64,000 nt of DNA from Novosphingobium taihuense (lineage in GTDB: Bacteria > Pseudomonadota > Alphaproteobacteria > Sphingomonadales > Sphingomonadaceae), in assembly GCF_007830315.1 (NCBI RefSeq), contig NZ_VLKJ01000005.1, forward strand, positions 124,001-188,000, in the 5' to 3' direction. The notes beneath the pieces were generated by a model, which ran no database searches, was not told where the DNA came from, and worked only from the letters and a program-made list of their open reading frames with translations. Both the position numbers and the translations under genes were made by a program. Each line of letters begins with the position of its first letter. Position 1 is the first letter of the stretch. Shown here piece after piece: positions 1 through 8,922 of the stretch.

Positions 1-300
1 GCCTATGCTGACGGGCCGGTGTGCGATGCGGGAGGCTGCGTCTGGACAGGCTTGTGGAACGGCTGGGGCGTGGCGCGCTATTCACCTGAGGGCGAATTGC
101 TGGAGAAGGTCGACCTGCCTGTCGCCAATGTGACCAAGCTGGCGTTTGGCGGTCCGGACCTGAAGACCGCTTTCGTGACGACGGCGCGCAAGGGGCTGGA
201 TGAAGCGGCGCTGGCAGCGCAGCCGATGGCGGGCGATCTTTTCGCGTTCGAGGTTGAAGTGCCGGGCTTTGCAGCACCGCTGGCGGAGTTCCGGGCGTGA
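1..300 (+). CDS. SMP-30/gluconolactonase-family sugar lactonase, C-terminal part only
   Basis: The window opens inside this gene, so only the last 99 residues are present. The frame is open from base 1 and stops at TGA 298-300. The motifs VCDAGGCVWTGLWNGWGVAR and AFGGPDLKTAFVTTAR match the last blades of the SMP-30/regucalcin beta-propeller, whose members hydrolyse aldono-lactones. Because an aldose 1-dehydrogenase and an arabinonate-type dehydratase lie further along, an L-arabinono- or galactono-1,4-lactonase role is likely, but this is inferred from context. The stop overlaps the GTG start of the next gene by four bases, so the two are probably co-translated. Confidence 0.85.
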   Translation, partial: AYADGPVCDAGGCVWTGLWNGWGVARYSPEGELLEKVDLPVANVTKLAFGGPDLKTAFVTTARKGLDEAALAAQPMAGDLFAFEVEVPGFAAPLAEFRA

Positions 301-2201
301 GGGGCGGGCTGCTGTTCATTCTGGCAGCGTGCGTTTCCGGGCAGGCCATGGCTGCGTCGACGCTGGAACTGGGTGCGGTGTGGAGCGATCATGCGGTCAT
401 CCAGCGCGACCGCCCGGTGGTGGTGGAAGGCCGTGCCGCTCCGGGGGCAATGGTTTCGGGTACGCTGGGGAGTGAAGCGGCGCAGGCCAAGGCCGGTGCT
501 GACGGTGCGTTTGCGCTGACGTTCAAAGCCCGCCAAGCTTCAGCGGATTCCACGAACCTAAAAGTCACTTCAGGTCCTGAATCCGTGTCCGTGGCAGACT
601 TGCTGGTGGGGGATGTCTGGCTTTGTTCGGGCCAGTCGAACATGGAGTTCCAGCTTTCGCGCGCGCTCAATGGCGGCATGGAGGTCGCGATGTCGGCCGA
701 CCCTTCGCTGCGTCTGCTGCAAGTGCCCAAGACGATGTCGTACCTGCCCGAGCGCCGCTTCGGCGGTGACACGCGCTGGGCGGTTTCCGGGCCGGAGACG
801 AGTGGCAATTTTTCTGCCGTGTGCTGGTTCATGGCGCGTGAACTGCGGCGGGCGAGGGGTGTGCCGATTGGGGCGGTTCATGCCAGCTGGGGCGGATCGA
901 AAGTGACGCCGTGGCTCGATCCAGAAGCGGGGGCGGCAATCGGTGGGCCGCAGGAGATGGCGCTGCTAGGCCTTTTTGCGAGAGACAAGCTGGCAGCGGT
1001 TACGCAGTTCACGCCGCGCTGGCTGGCGTGGTATTCCGGCGAGACTGGCGGGAGTGCGCCTTGGGCCAAGCCCGATGCGCTGCAGTGGAAGGCGGTGCCT
1101 GCCGTCAAGGGTTGGCTCGGCTGGGACAAGACGCCATTGGCCGCCAAGCCGACAGGTACGGTGTGGTTGCGGCGGCAGGTGACGCTCACCCGCGCGCAGG
1201 CCAGGGCTGGGGTGACGCTGGCACTGGGCGTGCTTGACGACATGGACATGACCTTCGTCAACGGCAACGCGGTGGGCAACACATTCGGCTGGGACGAGGA
1301 GCGTTCCTATGCGGTGCCGCCGAAGTTCCTGAAAGCCGGCATGAACGAGATCATGGTCGCGGTGACCAACACCTATGGCAATGGCGGTTTTGCGAGCGCG
1401 CCTGAGCGCTTGTTCATGACGCAGGCAAGTGGCGAGACAGTGCCGCTGGGCGAGGGATGGCGTTTTGCCATTGCGCCGACCAGGACCTATCCGCCCCGCG
1501 CGCCGTGGGATGCCAACGCGGGCATCGGGTTGATGCATAATCGCATGATCGCGCCGCTGGGGCGTTTCGCGATGGACGGTGCGGTCTGGTATCAGGGTGA
1601 GAGCGACGTCGATACGGCGGACTATGACAGGCGGATGAAGGGCCTGATCGCCGGGTGGCGCGCCCGCTTCGGTTCGGATCTCAAGGTCGGGATCGTGCAG
1701 CTTGCCAATTATGGCCCAGCCTCTGACAAGCCAGTGGAAAGCGGCTGGGCCCGGACACGCGACGTGCAGCGGCGGATCGTGATGGACGATCCCAGGGCAT
1801 TCCTCGCCACGGCCATCGATCTGGGCGAACGGACCGACATTCATCCGGCGAACAAGCTGCTCGTGGCGCAACGGCTTGCCATGGGGGCAGACGGGAAGGC
1901 GCTGCCGCTGCCAGTGACGGCGAAGGCCGAGGGCGATGCGGTGCGGGTGACGTTCAGCGGTGTCGAGGGCGGGCTGCACGCCTGGAGTTCGGCACAGGCG
2001 ATAGGCTTCGAGCTGTGCGATGCGGCGGGGGCGTGCCGGTTCGCGCCAGCGCGCGTGGATGGCGAAGCCGTGGTCCTTTCAGCCGAGGGCAAGCCCGCAG
2101 CCAAAGTGCGCTATGGCTGGGCGGACAGCCCGGTGGTCAACCTGTTTGACGGGCGCGCGCAGGCGGTGCCGGGGTTCGAATTGGCGGTGACGCCGAACTG
2201 A
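297..2201 (+). CDS. Sialate O-acetylesterase-like SGNH carbohydrate esterase
   Basis: This 634-residue protein starts at GTG 297, inside the stop of the lactonase (GTGA overlap). Residues 1-20 form a signal peptide ending near AMA, so it is exported. SGQSNMEF (about 111-118) carries the catalytic Ser, YQGESD is the middle conserved block, and DIHPANK near residue 520 supplies the Asp/His pair, as in the SASA/DUF303 family. A beta-sandwich insert (about 260-390) splits the hydrolase domain, which is usual for the long forms. Among the surrounding xylan and arabinan enzymes, removal of acetyl groups from hemicellulose is the likely task; sialic acid is improbable here. The stop abuts the convergent LacI gene with no base between. 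Confidence 0.85.
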   Translation: MRGGLLFILAACVSGQAMAASTLELGAVWSDHAVIQRDRPVVVEGRAAPGAMVSGTLGSEAAQAKAGADGAFALTFKARQASADSTNLKVTSGPESVSVADLLVGDVWLCSGQSNMEFQLSRALNGGMEVAMSADPSLRLLQVPKTMSYLPERRFGGDTRWAVSGPETSGNFSAVCWFMARELRRARGVPIGAVHASWGGSKVTPWLDPEAGAAIGGPQEMALLGLFARDKLAAVTQFTPRWLAWYSGETGGSAPWAKPDALQWKAVPAVKGWLGWDKTPLAAKPTGTVWLRRQVTLTRAQARAGVTLALGVLDDMDMTFVNGNAVGNTFGWDEERSYAVPPKFLKAGMNEIMVAVTNTYGNGGFASAPERLFMTQASGETVPLGEGWRFAIAPTRTYPPRAPWDANAGIGLMHNRMIAPLGRFAMDGAVWYQGESDVDTADYDRRMKGLIAGWRARFGSDLKVGIVQLANYGPASDKPVESGWARTRDVQRRIVMDDPRAFLATAIDLGERTDIHPANKLLVAQRLAMGADGKALPLPVTAKAEGDAVRVTFSGVEGGLHAWSSAQAIGFELCDAAGACRFAPARVDGEAVVLSAEGKPAAKVRYGWADSPVVNLFDGRAQAVPGFELAVTPN

Positions 2202-3254
2202 TCAGGCCTGCTGCGGAGCGGCATCGGATTCGCGGCGGACCAGTTCGTAATCGAGCGTCACCAGTTGCGGCCGTGCTTTTTCCGAGGCGCGGTCGGCGCG
2301 GATTTCATTGGCGAGCAGGTCGGTGGCGGTTTCGGCCATCTGGCGGATCGGTTGGCGGATCGTGGTCAATTCCGGCCAGATCGTGGATGCGAGCGCGGTA
2401 TCGTCGAAGCCGCAGATGGTGAGATCGCGGGGGACCTCCAGATCGTTGCGATGGGCGGCGGCAACGCAGCCAGCGGCCATGTCGTCGTTCGAAGCAAAGA
2501 TCGCTGTAGGGCGATCGGAGAGTCCGAGCATTTCCATCGCGGCATCGTGGCCCGAGCGATAGGTGAACTGGCCCTGCCGGACGAGCGCCTCATCCACCTG
2601 CGCGCCAGCTTCGGCCATGGCATCGCGGAAACCTGCGAGGCGCAGCGCGCTGGCCGACTGCTGCGGGTTACCGATGATGAAGCCGATGTGCTTGTGCCCA
2701 AGGCCGAGGATGTGCTGCGTCATGTCATAGGCGGCCTGATAATCGTCGATCATCACCACGCCATGGTGTGCTTCGGCCTGTCCGGGACCGATCAGGACCG
2801 CACGGGCTCCGGCGCGGCGCAGGCGGGCGAGCAGGGCGGTGTCGTCGCACAGTGGCGGCGGCAGCAGGAAGCCGTCGACCGAACTTTCGATCAGGCGGGC
2901 GATCATCTTGGACTGATCGCGTTCGGGATCGCAACGTTCGACCATGAGGTGCGCATCGAGCCGCGTGGCGGCGTCCATGCATCCGATCAGAAGCTCGCTC
3001 AGATAGGCGGCCGAGGGGTTTGAATAGAGGAGGGCAATGCGCAGTTGCGAGGCACCGGCAAGGCTGCGCGCGGCGCGGTTGGGTGCGTAGTTGAGCTGCT
3101 TGATCGCGGCTTCGACGGCAAGGCGCGTCTCTTCGCGCACGCCCGAACCGCCGTTGACCACGCGACTTACGGTCATTGGCGAGCACTGCGCGAGGCGCGC
3201 AACATCGTTGACGGTGGGGCGTCCGGCGCTGCGGCGAGACTTGGTATCGTTCAT
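2202..3254 (-). CDS. LacI-family transcriptional regulator
   Basis: This 350-residue protein has an N-terminal LacI helix-turn-helix (PTVNDVARLAQCSPMTVSRV, about residues 13-32) followed by the hinge and a periplasmic-binding-protein-like ligand domain to about residue 340. Such regulators normally repress sugar genes until a sugar binds. It is divergent from the sugar porter at 3498, and the 243-bp gap holds the palindrome GGTAGCGCTATC at 3375-3386. Matching palindromes precede the TonB-receptor operons, the GH43-xylB-xylA operon and the GH10 xylanase, so this is the best candidate for the local xylan/arabinoxylan regulator. The effector (xylose, arabinose or an oligomer) cannot be told from sequence. 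Confidence 0.93.
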   Translation of the reverse strand: MNDTKSRRSAGRPTVNDVARLAQCSPMTVSRVVNGGSGVREETRLAVEAAIKQLNYAPNRAARSLAGASQLRIALLYSNPSAAYLSELLIGCMDAATRLDAHLMVERCDPERDQSKMIARLIESSVDGFLLPPPLCDDTALLARLRRAGARAVLIGPGQAEAHHGVVMIDDYQAAYDMTQHILGLGHKHIGFIIGNPQQSASALRLAGFRDAMAEAGAQVDEALVRQGQFTYRSGHDAAMEMLGLSDRPTAIFASNDDMAAGCVAAAHRNDLEVPRDLTICGFDDTALASTIWPELTTIRQPIRQMAETATDLLANEIRADRASEKARPQLVTLDYELVRRESDAAPQQA

Positions 3255-3374
3255 TCTGGCAGGCTCCCGATGGCGAAGTCCTGACGATGGAGCACCGCCT
3301 TGGCAAGCGACTTTGTGAATAAAGCAGACTTAAACGCAATTGGCACTTGCATGCCGCCCGGCTTGCGATACAAA

Positions 3375-3386
3375 GGTAGCGCTATC
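3375..3386. promoter_or_regulatory. Predicted LacI-type operator (copy 1)
   Basis: GGTAGCGCTATC is a near-perfect palindrome with the central CG typical of LacI-family operators. It lies between the divergent LacI gene and the sugar porter, 112 bp before the porter start. The TAGCGCTA core recurs at 11920, 30080 and 40927. Confidence 0.7.
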
Positions 3387-3497
3387 AGAAACACGGCGAC
3401 GAAGCCGGGATAACTGGTGAGAACGTAAACAGGGCCGTCGACGCTGTGTATCGCGCATGGCAATGTCCGGGCCAGTTCAACGAGTTGGGAGAGGGAA

Positions 3498-4913
3498 ATG
3501 GCTGCAGTGCAGCAGGACCGGGTCAACATGGCGCTTGTCGGCGCAATCGTCTCGGTAGCGACAATCGGTGGTTTGCTGTTCGGATACGACAGCGGCGCTG
3601 TGAACGGTACTCAGGCGGGCCTGAAAGCCGCCTTCGCGCTCGATGACAATGGCCTTGGCTTTACCGTGGGTTCGCTGCTGGTTGGCTGCGCGGCAGGCGC
3701 CTTCACGGCAGGCCGCATGGCCGACCGTTTTGGCCGCAAGCGCATCATGGTTCTGGCCGCGATCCTGTTCCTAGTCGGCGCGCTGGTGCAGGGGACCACC
3801 GACAATCACACGCTGTTCGTGGTGTTCCGCTTCCTTGGCGGCATGGCAGTGGGTGCGGCAAGCGTACTTTCGCCCGCCTATATTTCAGAAGTGGCCCCAG
3901 CGGCGATCCGCGGGCGACTGACGAGTGTGCAGCAGGTGATGATCATTACCGGCCTGACCGCAGCCTTTGTCGTCAACTATGTGTTGGCGCAGCAGGCTGG
4001 GGATTCGCTGGGCGAGCTGGCTGGCGTTCCTGCGTGGCGCTGGATGTATCTGGCGCAGGCGGTGCCGGCGGTGGTGTTCCTGGTGGCGCTGCAGTTCATT
4101 CCGGAGAGCCCGCGCTATCTCGTCAGCAGCGGGCGTGAGGAAGACGCGCGTGGTGTTCTTACCCGCATTTTCGGCACGACCGAAGCGAACCGCAAGGTCG
4201 ATGAAATTCGTGCCTCGTTCGCTGACGATCACCGCCCGCGCCTGGCCGACGTGCTGGCACCGGGCACGGTTCTGCGCCCGATCGTGTGGGCGGGCCTGAT
4301 CATCGCGGTGTTCCAGCAGTTCGTAGGCATCAACGTGATCTTCTACTACGGCGAGACATTGTGGAAGCTGGCGGGCGTTTCCGAAAAGGCGGCGCTTGAA
4401 CGCAACATCATCTCGGGCGTGGTTTCGATCGCGGCGTGCTTCATCACCATGGCGCTGGTCGACAAGGTGGGCCGAAAGCCGCTGCTGCTGGTTGGCTCGG
4501 CAGGCATGACGCTGGCACTCGGCGCGATGAGCTGGGCGTTTTCGCAAGGAACGCTCGATGCCGCCGGTGCGCTTCAGATGGACCCCTCGCTGGGAATGAT
4601 CGCGGTGATCGCGGCCAATATCTACGTGATCTTCTTCAACGTCAGCTGGGGTCCGGTCATGTGGGTCATGCTGGGCGAGATGTTCCCCAACCAGCTGCGC
4701 GGGTCGGCGCTTGCGGTGTGCGGCCTGGCGCAGTGGGGCGCGAACTATGCGGTGGTGCAGAGCTTCCCCGCGATGGCGAGCGGCCTCGGCCTTGCCGAGA
4801 CCTACGTGCTCTACACCGTGAGCGCAGCGGTCAGCTTCTGGCTGGTCAAGGCGTTCCTGCCCGAGACCAAGGGCAAGGAACTGGAGCAGATGGAAGGCTG
4901 GGGCGGACACTGA
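3498..4913 (+). CDS. Sugar porter (MFS, D-xylose/arabinose:H+ symporter-like)
   Basis: This 471-residue inner-membrane carrier has the sugar-porter signatures DRFGRKR in the 2-3 loop, PESPRYL after helix 6, DKVGRKPLLLVG in the 8-9 loop and PETKGKELEQ after helix 12. About twelve hydrophobic segments are visible, the family norm. The start ATG 3498 follows a GAGAGGGAA ribosome-binding site. Substrates in this family include xylose, arabinose, glucose and galactose. The downstream GH51 arabinofuranosidase 67 bp away and the LacI operator upstream point to arabinose or xylose. The precise sugar is inferred. Confidence 0.9.
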   Translation: MAAVQQDRVNMALVGAIVSVATIGGLLFGYDSGAVNGTQAGLKAAFALDDNGLGFTVGSLLVGCAAGAFTAGRMADRFGRKRIMVLAAILFLVGALVQGTTDNHTLFVVFRFLGGMAVGAASVLSPAYISEVAPAAIRGRLTSVQQVMIITGLTAAFVVNYVLAQQAGDSLGELAGVPAWRWMYLAQAVPAVVFLVALQFIPESPRYLVSSGREEDARGVLTRIFGTTEANRKVDEIRASFADDHRPRLADVLAPGTVLRPIVWAGLIIAVFQQFVGINVIFYYGETLWKLAGVSEKAALERNIISGVVSIAACFITMALVDKVGRKPLLLVGSAGMTLALGAMSWAFSQGTLDAAGALQMDPSLGMIAVIAANIYVIFFNVSWGPVMWVMLGEMFPNQLRGSALAVCGLAQWGANYAVVQSFPAMASGLGLAETYVLYTVSAAVSFWLVKAFLPETKGKELEQMEGWGGH

Positions 4914-4937
4914 TCCGTTCCACGCCAAAAGACAGAA

Positions 4938-4959
4938 CCGGGGGCGGGAATGCCCCCGG
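4938..4959 (+). other. GC-rich intercistronic hairpin
   Basis: CCGGGGGC at 4938-4945 pairs with GCCCCCGG at 4952-4959 around a 6-base loop, between the sugar porter and GH51 genes. No T-run follows, so it is more likely an mRNA-stability or processing element than a terminator. It ends five bases before the GH51 ribosome-binding site. Confidence 0.5.
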
Positions 4960-4980
4960 CGATACAGGAGAGCGAATCCG

Positions 4981-6567
4981 ATGACGTCCGTTGCCAAGAC
5001 ATTCCGTAACGCGCTGCTGGCGGCGACATTCGCCGCAGGGTTGAGCGTGCCCGCTTTGGCAAAGGATGCATCGGTTGAGGTTACGGTTGATACCGCCACG
5101 ACCGGGCCAGTGATCGACAAGCACATCTTCGGCCAGTTCGCCGAACATCTTGGCACCGGAATCTATGGTGGCGTCTGGGTGGGCAAGGATTCGCCCATTC
5201 CCAACGTTCGCGGCATCCGGACCGACGTGGTGACGGCGCTCAAGGCGCTGAAGGTGCCAAACGTGCGCTGGCCGGGCGGGTGCTTTGCCGACGAATACCA
5301 TTGGCGCGATGGCATTGGCCCTGTCGACAAGCGCCGCGTTCAGATCAACACCAATTGGGGCGGCGTGCCCGAATCCAACGCCTTTGGCACGCACGAGTTC
5401 ATGGACTTTGCCGAACAGATCGGGTCGGAGGCCTATATCTCGGTAAATATCGGATCGGGCACGGCGGCGGAAGCCTCTGCCTGGATCGAATACATGACCG
5501 CCGAGAAGGACACGACGCTGGCGAAGGAGCGGGCTGCGAACGGCCATCCGGCGCCGTGGAAGGTGCCGATCCTCGGCCTCGGCAACGAGAACTGGGGCTG
5601 CGGTGGCGCGATGTCTGCCGACCACTATGTCGAGGAAATGAAGCGCTTCGCCAACTTCACGCGCAACTTCAATCCGGCGCAGCGTGAAGGCGCGGCGCGG
5701 ATGAAGCGTATCGCCGTGGGTTGGGACAGCGACAAGCTCGACTATACCGAAGAAGTGATGAAGGCGTGGAGCACGCACGTCTATTCCTGGGATATCGAGG
5801 GCGTTTCGCTGCACAAGTATACGGTTGGCGGCGGCTGGCCGCCGAGCCGCCCATCAACCGGGTTCGGCAATGACGACTATGCACTGATGATCGGCGACAC
5901 GCTGTCCATGGACACTCTGCTCAAGAAGCAGAAGGCGATCATGGACAAGTACGACCCAGAAAAGAAACTGCTGATCGCGGTGGACGAATGGGGTGCATGG
6001 CTTGCCCCGACGCCGGGCAGCAATCCTGGCTTCCTGCAGCAGCAGAACTCAATGCGCGATGGCGTGATCGCAGCGCTGAACCTCAACATCTTTGCGCGCC
6101 ATGCGGACCGCGTGAAGATCGCCAACATCGCGCAGATGATCAACGTGCTGCAGGCGATGATCCTGACCGATGGCAGCAAGATGGTGCTGACACCGACCTA
6201 TCATGTGTTCAGGATGTACGTGCCGTTCCAGGATGCGCAGTTCGCCCCGGTTAAGTTCGCAAGCGGCGACTACGCGGTGGGCGAACGCAAGATCCCGCGT
6301 GTCGATGCCATGGCGGCCAAGGACAAGAGCGGGCAGGTGTGGGTCTCGCTCGTCAACGTCGATCCCGATGCGGGCACGAGCGTGACGATCCCGGGCTTCC
6401 GCACTGCCAGCGGCGAAGTGCTGACCGCACCCAAGGTGGACAGCGTCAACACCTTCGCTGCACCGTCGGTCGTCGCGCCCAAGGCGATCAGCGGGAAGGC
6501 ATCCGGCAACGGCGTGACGATCGCGCTGCCGCCGCGCTCGGTCACGGTGGTGAAAGTATCGAAGTGA
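4981..6567 (+). CDS. GH51 alpha-L-arabinofuranosidase
   Basis: This 528-residue enzyme removes alpha-L-arabinofuranosyl side chains from arabinoxylan or arabinan. A signal peptide (residues 1-27, ending ALA) predicts export, unlike the many cytoplasmic GH51 enzymes. The (beta/alpha)8 barrel carries the GH51 marks RWPGGCFADEYHW (about 96-108), acid/base Glu203 in GLGNENWG and nucleophile Glu336 in VDEWGAW; a beta-sandwich follows from about residue 400. The ACAGGAGAG ribosome-binding site lies 8 bases before ATG 4981. It forms an operon with the sugar porter, and an intrinsic terminator follows at 6629. Confidence 0.95.
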   Translation: MTSVAKTFRNALLAATFAAGLSVPALAKDASVEVTVDTATTGPVIDKHIFGQFAEHLGTGIYGGVWVGKDSPIPNVRGIRTDVVTALKALKVPNVRWPGGCFADEYHWRDGIGPVDKRRVQINTNWGGVPESNAFGTHEFMDFAEQIGSEAYISVNIGSGTAAEASAWIEYMTAEKDTTLAKERAANGHPAPWKVPILGLGNENWGCGGAMSADHYVEEMKRFANFTRNFNPAQREGAARMKRIAVGWDSDKLDYTEEVMKAWSTHVYSWDIEGVSLHKYTVGGGWPPSRPSTGFGNDDYALMIGDTLSMDTLLKKQKAIMDKYDPEKKLLIAVDEWGAWLAPTPGSNPGFLQQQNSMRDGVIAALNLNIFARHADRVKIANIAQMINVLQAMILTDGSKMVLTPTYHVFRMYVPFQDAQFAPVKFASGDYAVGERKIPRVDAMAAKDKSGQVWVSLVNVDPDAGTSVTIPGFRTASGEVLTAPKVDSVNTFAAPSVVAPKAISGKASGNGVTIALPPRSVTVVKVSK

Positions 6568-6628
6568 TCTGACCAAGTGCCCTGCGGCGGTCTCCATCCT
6601 CCCTCCTGAGACTGCTGCCATACCTGAA

Positions 6629-6665
6629 CGGCCCGGAGAGCTTCGCGCTTTCCGGGCCGATTTTT
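6629..6665 (+). terminator. Rho-independent terminator after GH51
   Basis: CGGCCCGGA at 6629-6637 pairs perfectly with TCCGGGCCG at 6651-6659, followed by ATTTTTT. It sits 62 bp after the GH51 stop and ends the porter-GH51 operon. Confidence 0.9.
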
Positions 6666-6718
6666 GCATGTGCCTTGCTACCGTGGCACTTTGGGATTGC
6701 TGCTGCGTTTTGGATCAG

Positions 6719-7021
6719 ATGCTCAGAACGATATTCGTGGTCACTTCCGCACTGCTCCTGACCTGCGCGAGCGCGATCATTCATCCCGCGTCCGACGAAC
6801 GCATAATGTACGGGTTTGAGGGGGCGCTGGAGCAGAACTGGTTGCCGCGTGAGCTGGCCGGGTGGCCTGCACCGTTTCTGGCCGATAGTGGCGAGACTTC
6901 GGTTCCGCACCAGATCGGGCCGGAGGATGACTTCCGGCCCGGACCGTTTGTCGCGGATCTTGGCTTCTGGGCGCTGGTGACGCTGGGTGTGATGCGGCTC
7001 TGGCGGGTGTTGCGGCGGTGA
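6719..7021 (+). CDS. Small membrane protein of unknown function
   Basis: This 100-residue frame starts at ATG 6719. A longer version from ATG 6668 would begin inside the terminator tail and is less likely. Two hydrophobic stretches are visible, MLRTIFVVTSALLLTCASA at the N-terminus and VADLGFWALVTLGVMRLWRV at the C-terminus, flanking a polar, acidic, Pro-rich middle. I recognise no family. It converges on the GH27 gene with 2 bp between stop codons. No strong ribosome-binding site precedes ATG 6719, so expression is uncertain. Confidence 0.5.
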   Translation: MLRTIFVVTSALLLTCASAIIHPASDERIMYGFEGALEQNWLPRELAGWPAPFLADSGETSVPHQIGPEDDFRPGPFVADLGFWALVTLGVMRLWRVLRR

Positions 7022-7023
7022 GT

Positions 7024-8922
7024 TTACCGATCCAGCGCGGCTTCGGCCCAGTCGACGGCGACGGTCTGCATCTCCGGGCGGTTCCCCTCGGCGACCAGTT
7101 CCACGATCCTTGCGCCCTTTACTGGCACGGCAATGGTGGCCGGGGAATCGCCGGGCTTCATCCATCCAGTCTGCTTGAGCAGCTTGCCATCGGCGTGGAC
7201 CGAGAAGCGGACGCGGACGGCGGGGTCGGCGACGGAGTCGTCGATCCCGGCGAGAGTGGTGAAGCTCGAGAAGCCGGTGTTGCGGACTTCGAGGCGGGAG
7301 TTGGCGAGGGTGCCGATGGCGTTGTGGTAGGTCCTGCCTGCGATCTTCGGTGTCTGGGCGAAGGGTGTTGCGTCGGCCCTTGCGCCGCCCCAGCCGCCGT
7401 AGACGGGATGCTCGCCATCGGCCTTGGTAGAGCGCCAGGGCAGGAGGCCGCGATAGACCATCGGATCGGCCATGGGATGCACGATGCCGTCTACCGCAGG
7501 ATTCACGTTGCCGGGTTGTTCGGACAGGTAAAGGCCCTGCGCGCGCTCGCGCGTGCCGCTGGCTTTGAACAGCAGGGTCTGGTGGCGTTCGAGGTGGACC
7601 GGCATTTCGCTGGTAAAGGACTGGGTGCCGCCGTCCCACAGATCGGTCAGGGTGATGGGTTGGTCGGCGCGGTACTTGAGGTGCGATGCGATCAGTTTCA
7701 CGTCGATCGGGCTGCCGGTGCGGTTGAACAGGGCGACTGCCTTTGAGCCATCGGCGAGCGTCTTGGTGAAGATCTGCACGCTGTCGCCATCATAGGCGAG
7801 CACGGCCTGATGCGCGGCGGCATCCTGATTGAGCGCGATGACCTGAGCATTGCCGAGGACGCCCATCATTGCGGGTGAGGCCTTGCGCAGATCGAAGCCG
7901 ATGATCAGCGGGGCGTTGAGCATGGCCCAGAGCGACATATGCGAGCGCGCTTCGGTGAGGTGTGCGTCGTCGAACTCTCCGCTGCCAATGAACAGCATGT
8001 CGGGATCGTTCCAGCTGTTGGGCTTGGCGTATAGCTCGCGCCGGGATGCGGAATCGAGATTATGCAGCATGCGCTCCCAGTTGGGCGAGATGTCCTCGCT
8101 GGTGCGCGAAAGGTTGCCGAGGGTGCGCGCCCATGAGCGCACGTCAGCCGAGCCCCACAGGCAGATCGACAGGACGAAATCGTTGCCGGGCTTGTTGCGC
8201 GAGAGGGCCTCGCCGACCTGATCAAACAGAGCCTTCACTGCGGGGATATTGGTGCGCGGGATCGTATCGTAATCGATCAGCGGATCGAGCGCGCGCAGGC
8301 GGCCTGATTTGACCTGAGGACTGTCAGCCGCAAGTGCGCGGATGCCGCAGCCATCGACCTTGATGTAATCGAAGTTCCATTCGCCGAAATAGAGCGCGAT
8401 GTCCTGATCGATATGGCCGTAGAGCCCGATCTCGCGCTCGGTTATGGTGCCGGCAGGCTGGCCGGGGCCCTTCGGATCGCCATAGATCTGGCCGCAGCTA
8501 TTGCGGCCGATCTCGCTGTAGATGCCCGCCTTCAATCCCATGGCGTGCAGGCGATCGGTGAAGGGGCGGAAACTTGTGTTGCCATCGGCGGTTCGGGCCG
8601 AGGGGAAATTGTCGGTGCGGATCAGCACGCGGCCATCAGCCTGCCGCCGCTTGGCCCACCAGCCATCGTCGATGTTGACATAGCGGTAGCCCTTGGCGGC
8701 GAGGCCGGAATCGACGATCAGTTGCGCCGAGGCGATGACCTTCTCCTCGTCAATGTCGGTGCCGAAGGCGTTCCAGCTGTTCCAGCCCATTGGCGGCAAT
8801 GGGGCGGAGCCTCGGGTAGTGACGCTCCAGGTTCCTTTGGCATCCAGCGGCTTGTCCGCGCCGCTGGCGGGGGAGGCGAGGGCGGTGGCGGCAAGCAGGG
8901 TTGCGATGGCGAGGCGCTTCAC
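7024..8922 (-). CDS. GH27 alpha-galactosidase (or beta-L-arabinopyranosidase) with C-terminal NPCBM-like domain
   Basis: This 632-residue exported enzyme has a signal peptide (1-21). The GH27 barrel opens with LPPMGWNSWNAFG (about 42-54); the nucleophile is Asp190 in YIKVDGCG and the acid/base probably Asp277 in RTSEDISPNW, with the conserved WNDPDML at 304-310. A beta-sandwich follows to about 480, and residues 485-632 (PAVDGIVHPMADPMVYRG, then GTLANSRLEVRN) resemble an NPCBM sugar-binding module. The family contains both alpha-galactosidases and beta-L-arabinopyranosidases, which sequence inspection alone does not separate. Its start overlaps the stop of the upstream esterase by 4 bases (ATGA). 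Confidence 0.9.
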   Translation of the reverse strand: MKRLAIATLLAATALASPASGADKPLDAKGTWSVTTRGSAPLPPMGWNSWNAFGTDIDEEKVIASAQLIVDSGLAAKGYRYVNIDDGWWAKRRQADGRVLIRTDNFPSARTADGNTSFRPFTDRLHAMGLKAGIYSEIGRNSCGQIYGDPKGPGQPAGTITEREIGLYGHIDQDIALYFGEWNFDYIKVDGCGIRALAADSPQVKSGRLRALDPLIDYDTIPRTNIPAVKALFDQVGEALSRNKPGNDFVLSICLWGSADVRSWARTLGNLSRTSEDISPNWERMLHNLDSASRRELYAKPNSWNDPDMLFIGSGEFDDAHLTEARSHMSLWAMLNAPLIIGFDLRKASPAMMGVLGNAQVIALNQDAAAHQAVLAYDGDSVQIFTKTLADGSKAVALFNRTGSPIDVKLIASHLKYRADQPITLTDLWDGGTQSFTSEMPVHLERHQTLLFKASGTRERAQGLYLSEQPGNVNPAVDGIVHPMADPMVYRGLLPWRSTKADGEHPVYGGWGGARADATPFAQTPKIAGRTYHNAIGTLANSRLEVRNTGFSSFTTLAGIDDSVADPAVRVRFSVHADGKLLKQTGWMKPGDSPATIAVPVKGARIVELVAEGNRPEMQTVAVDWAEAALDR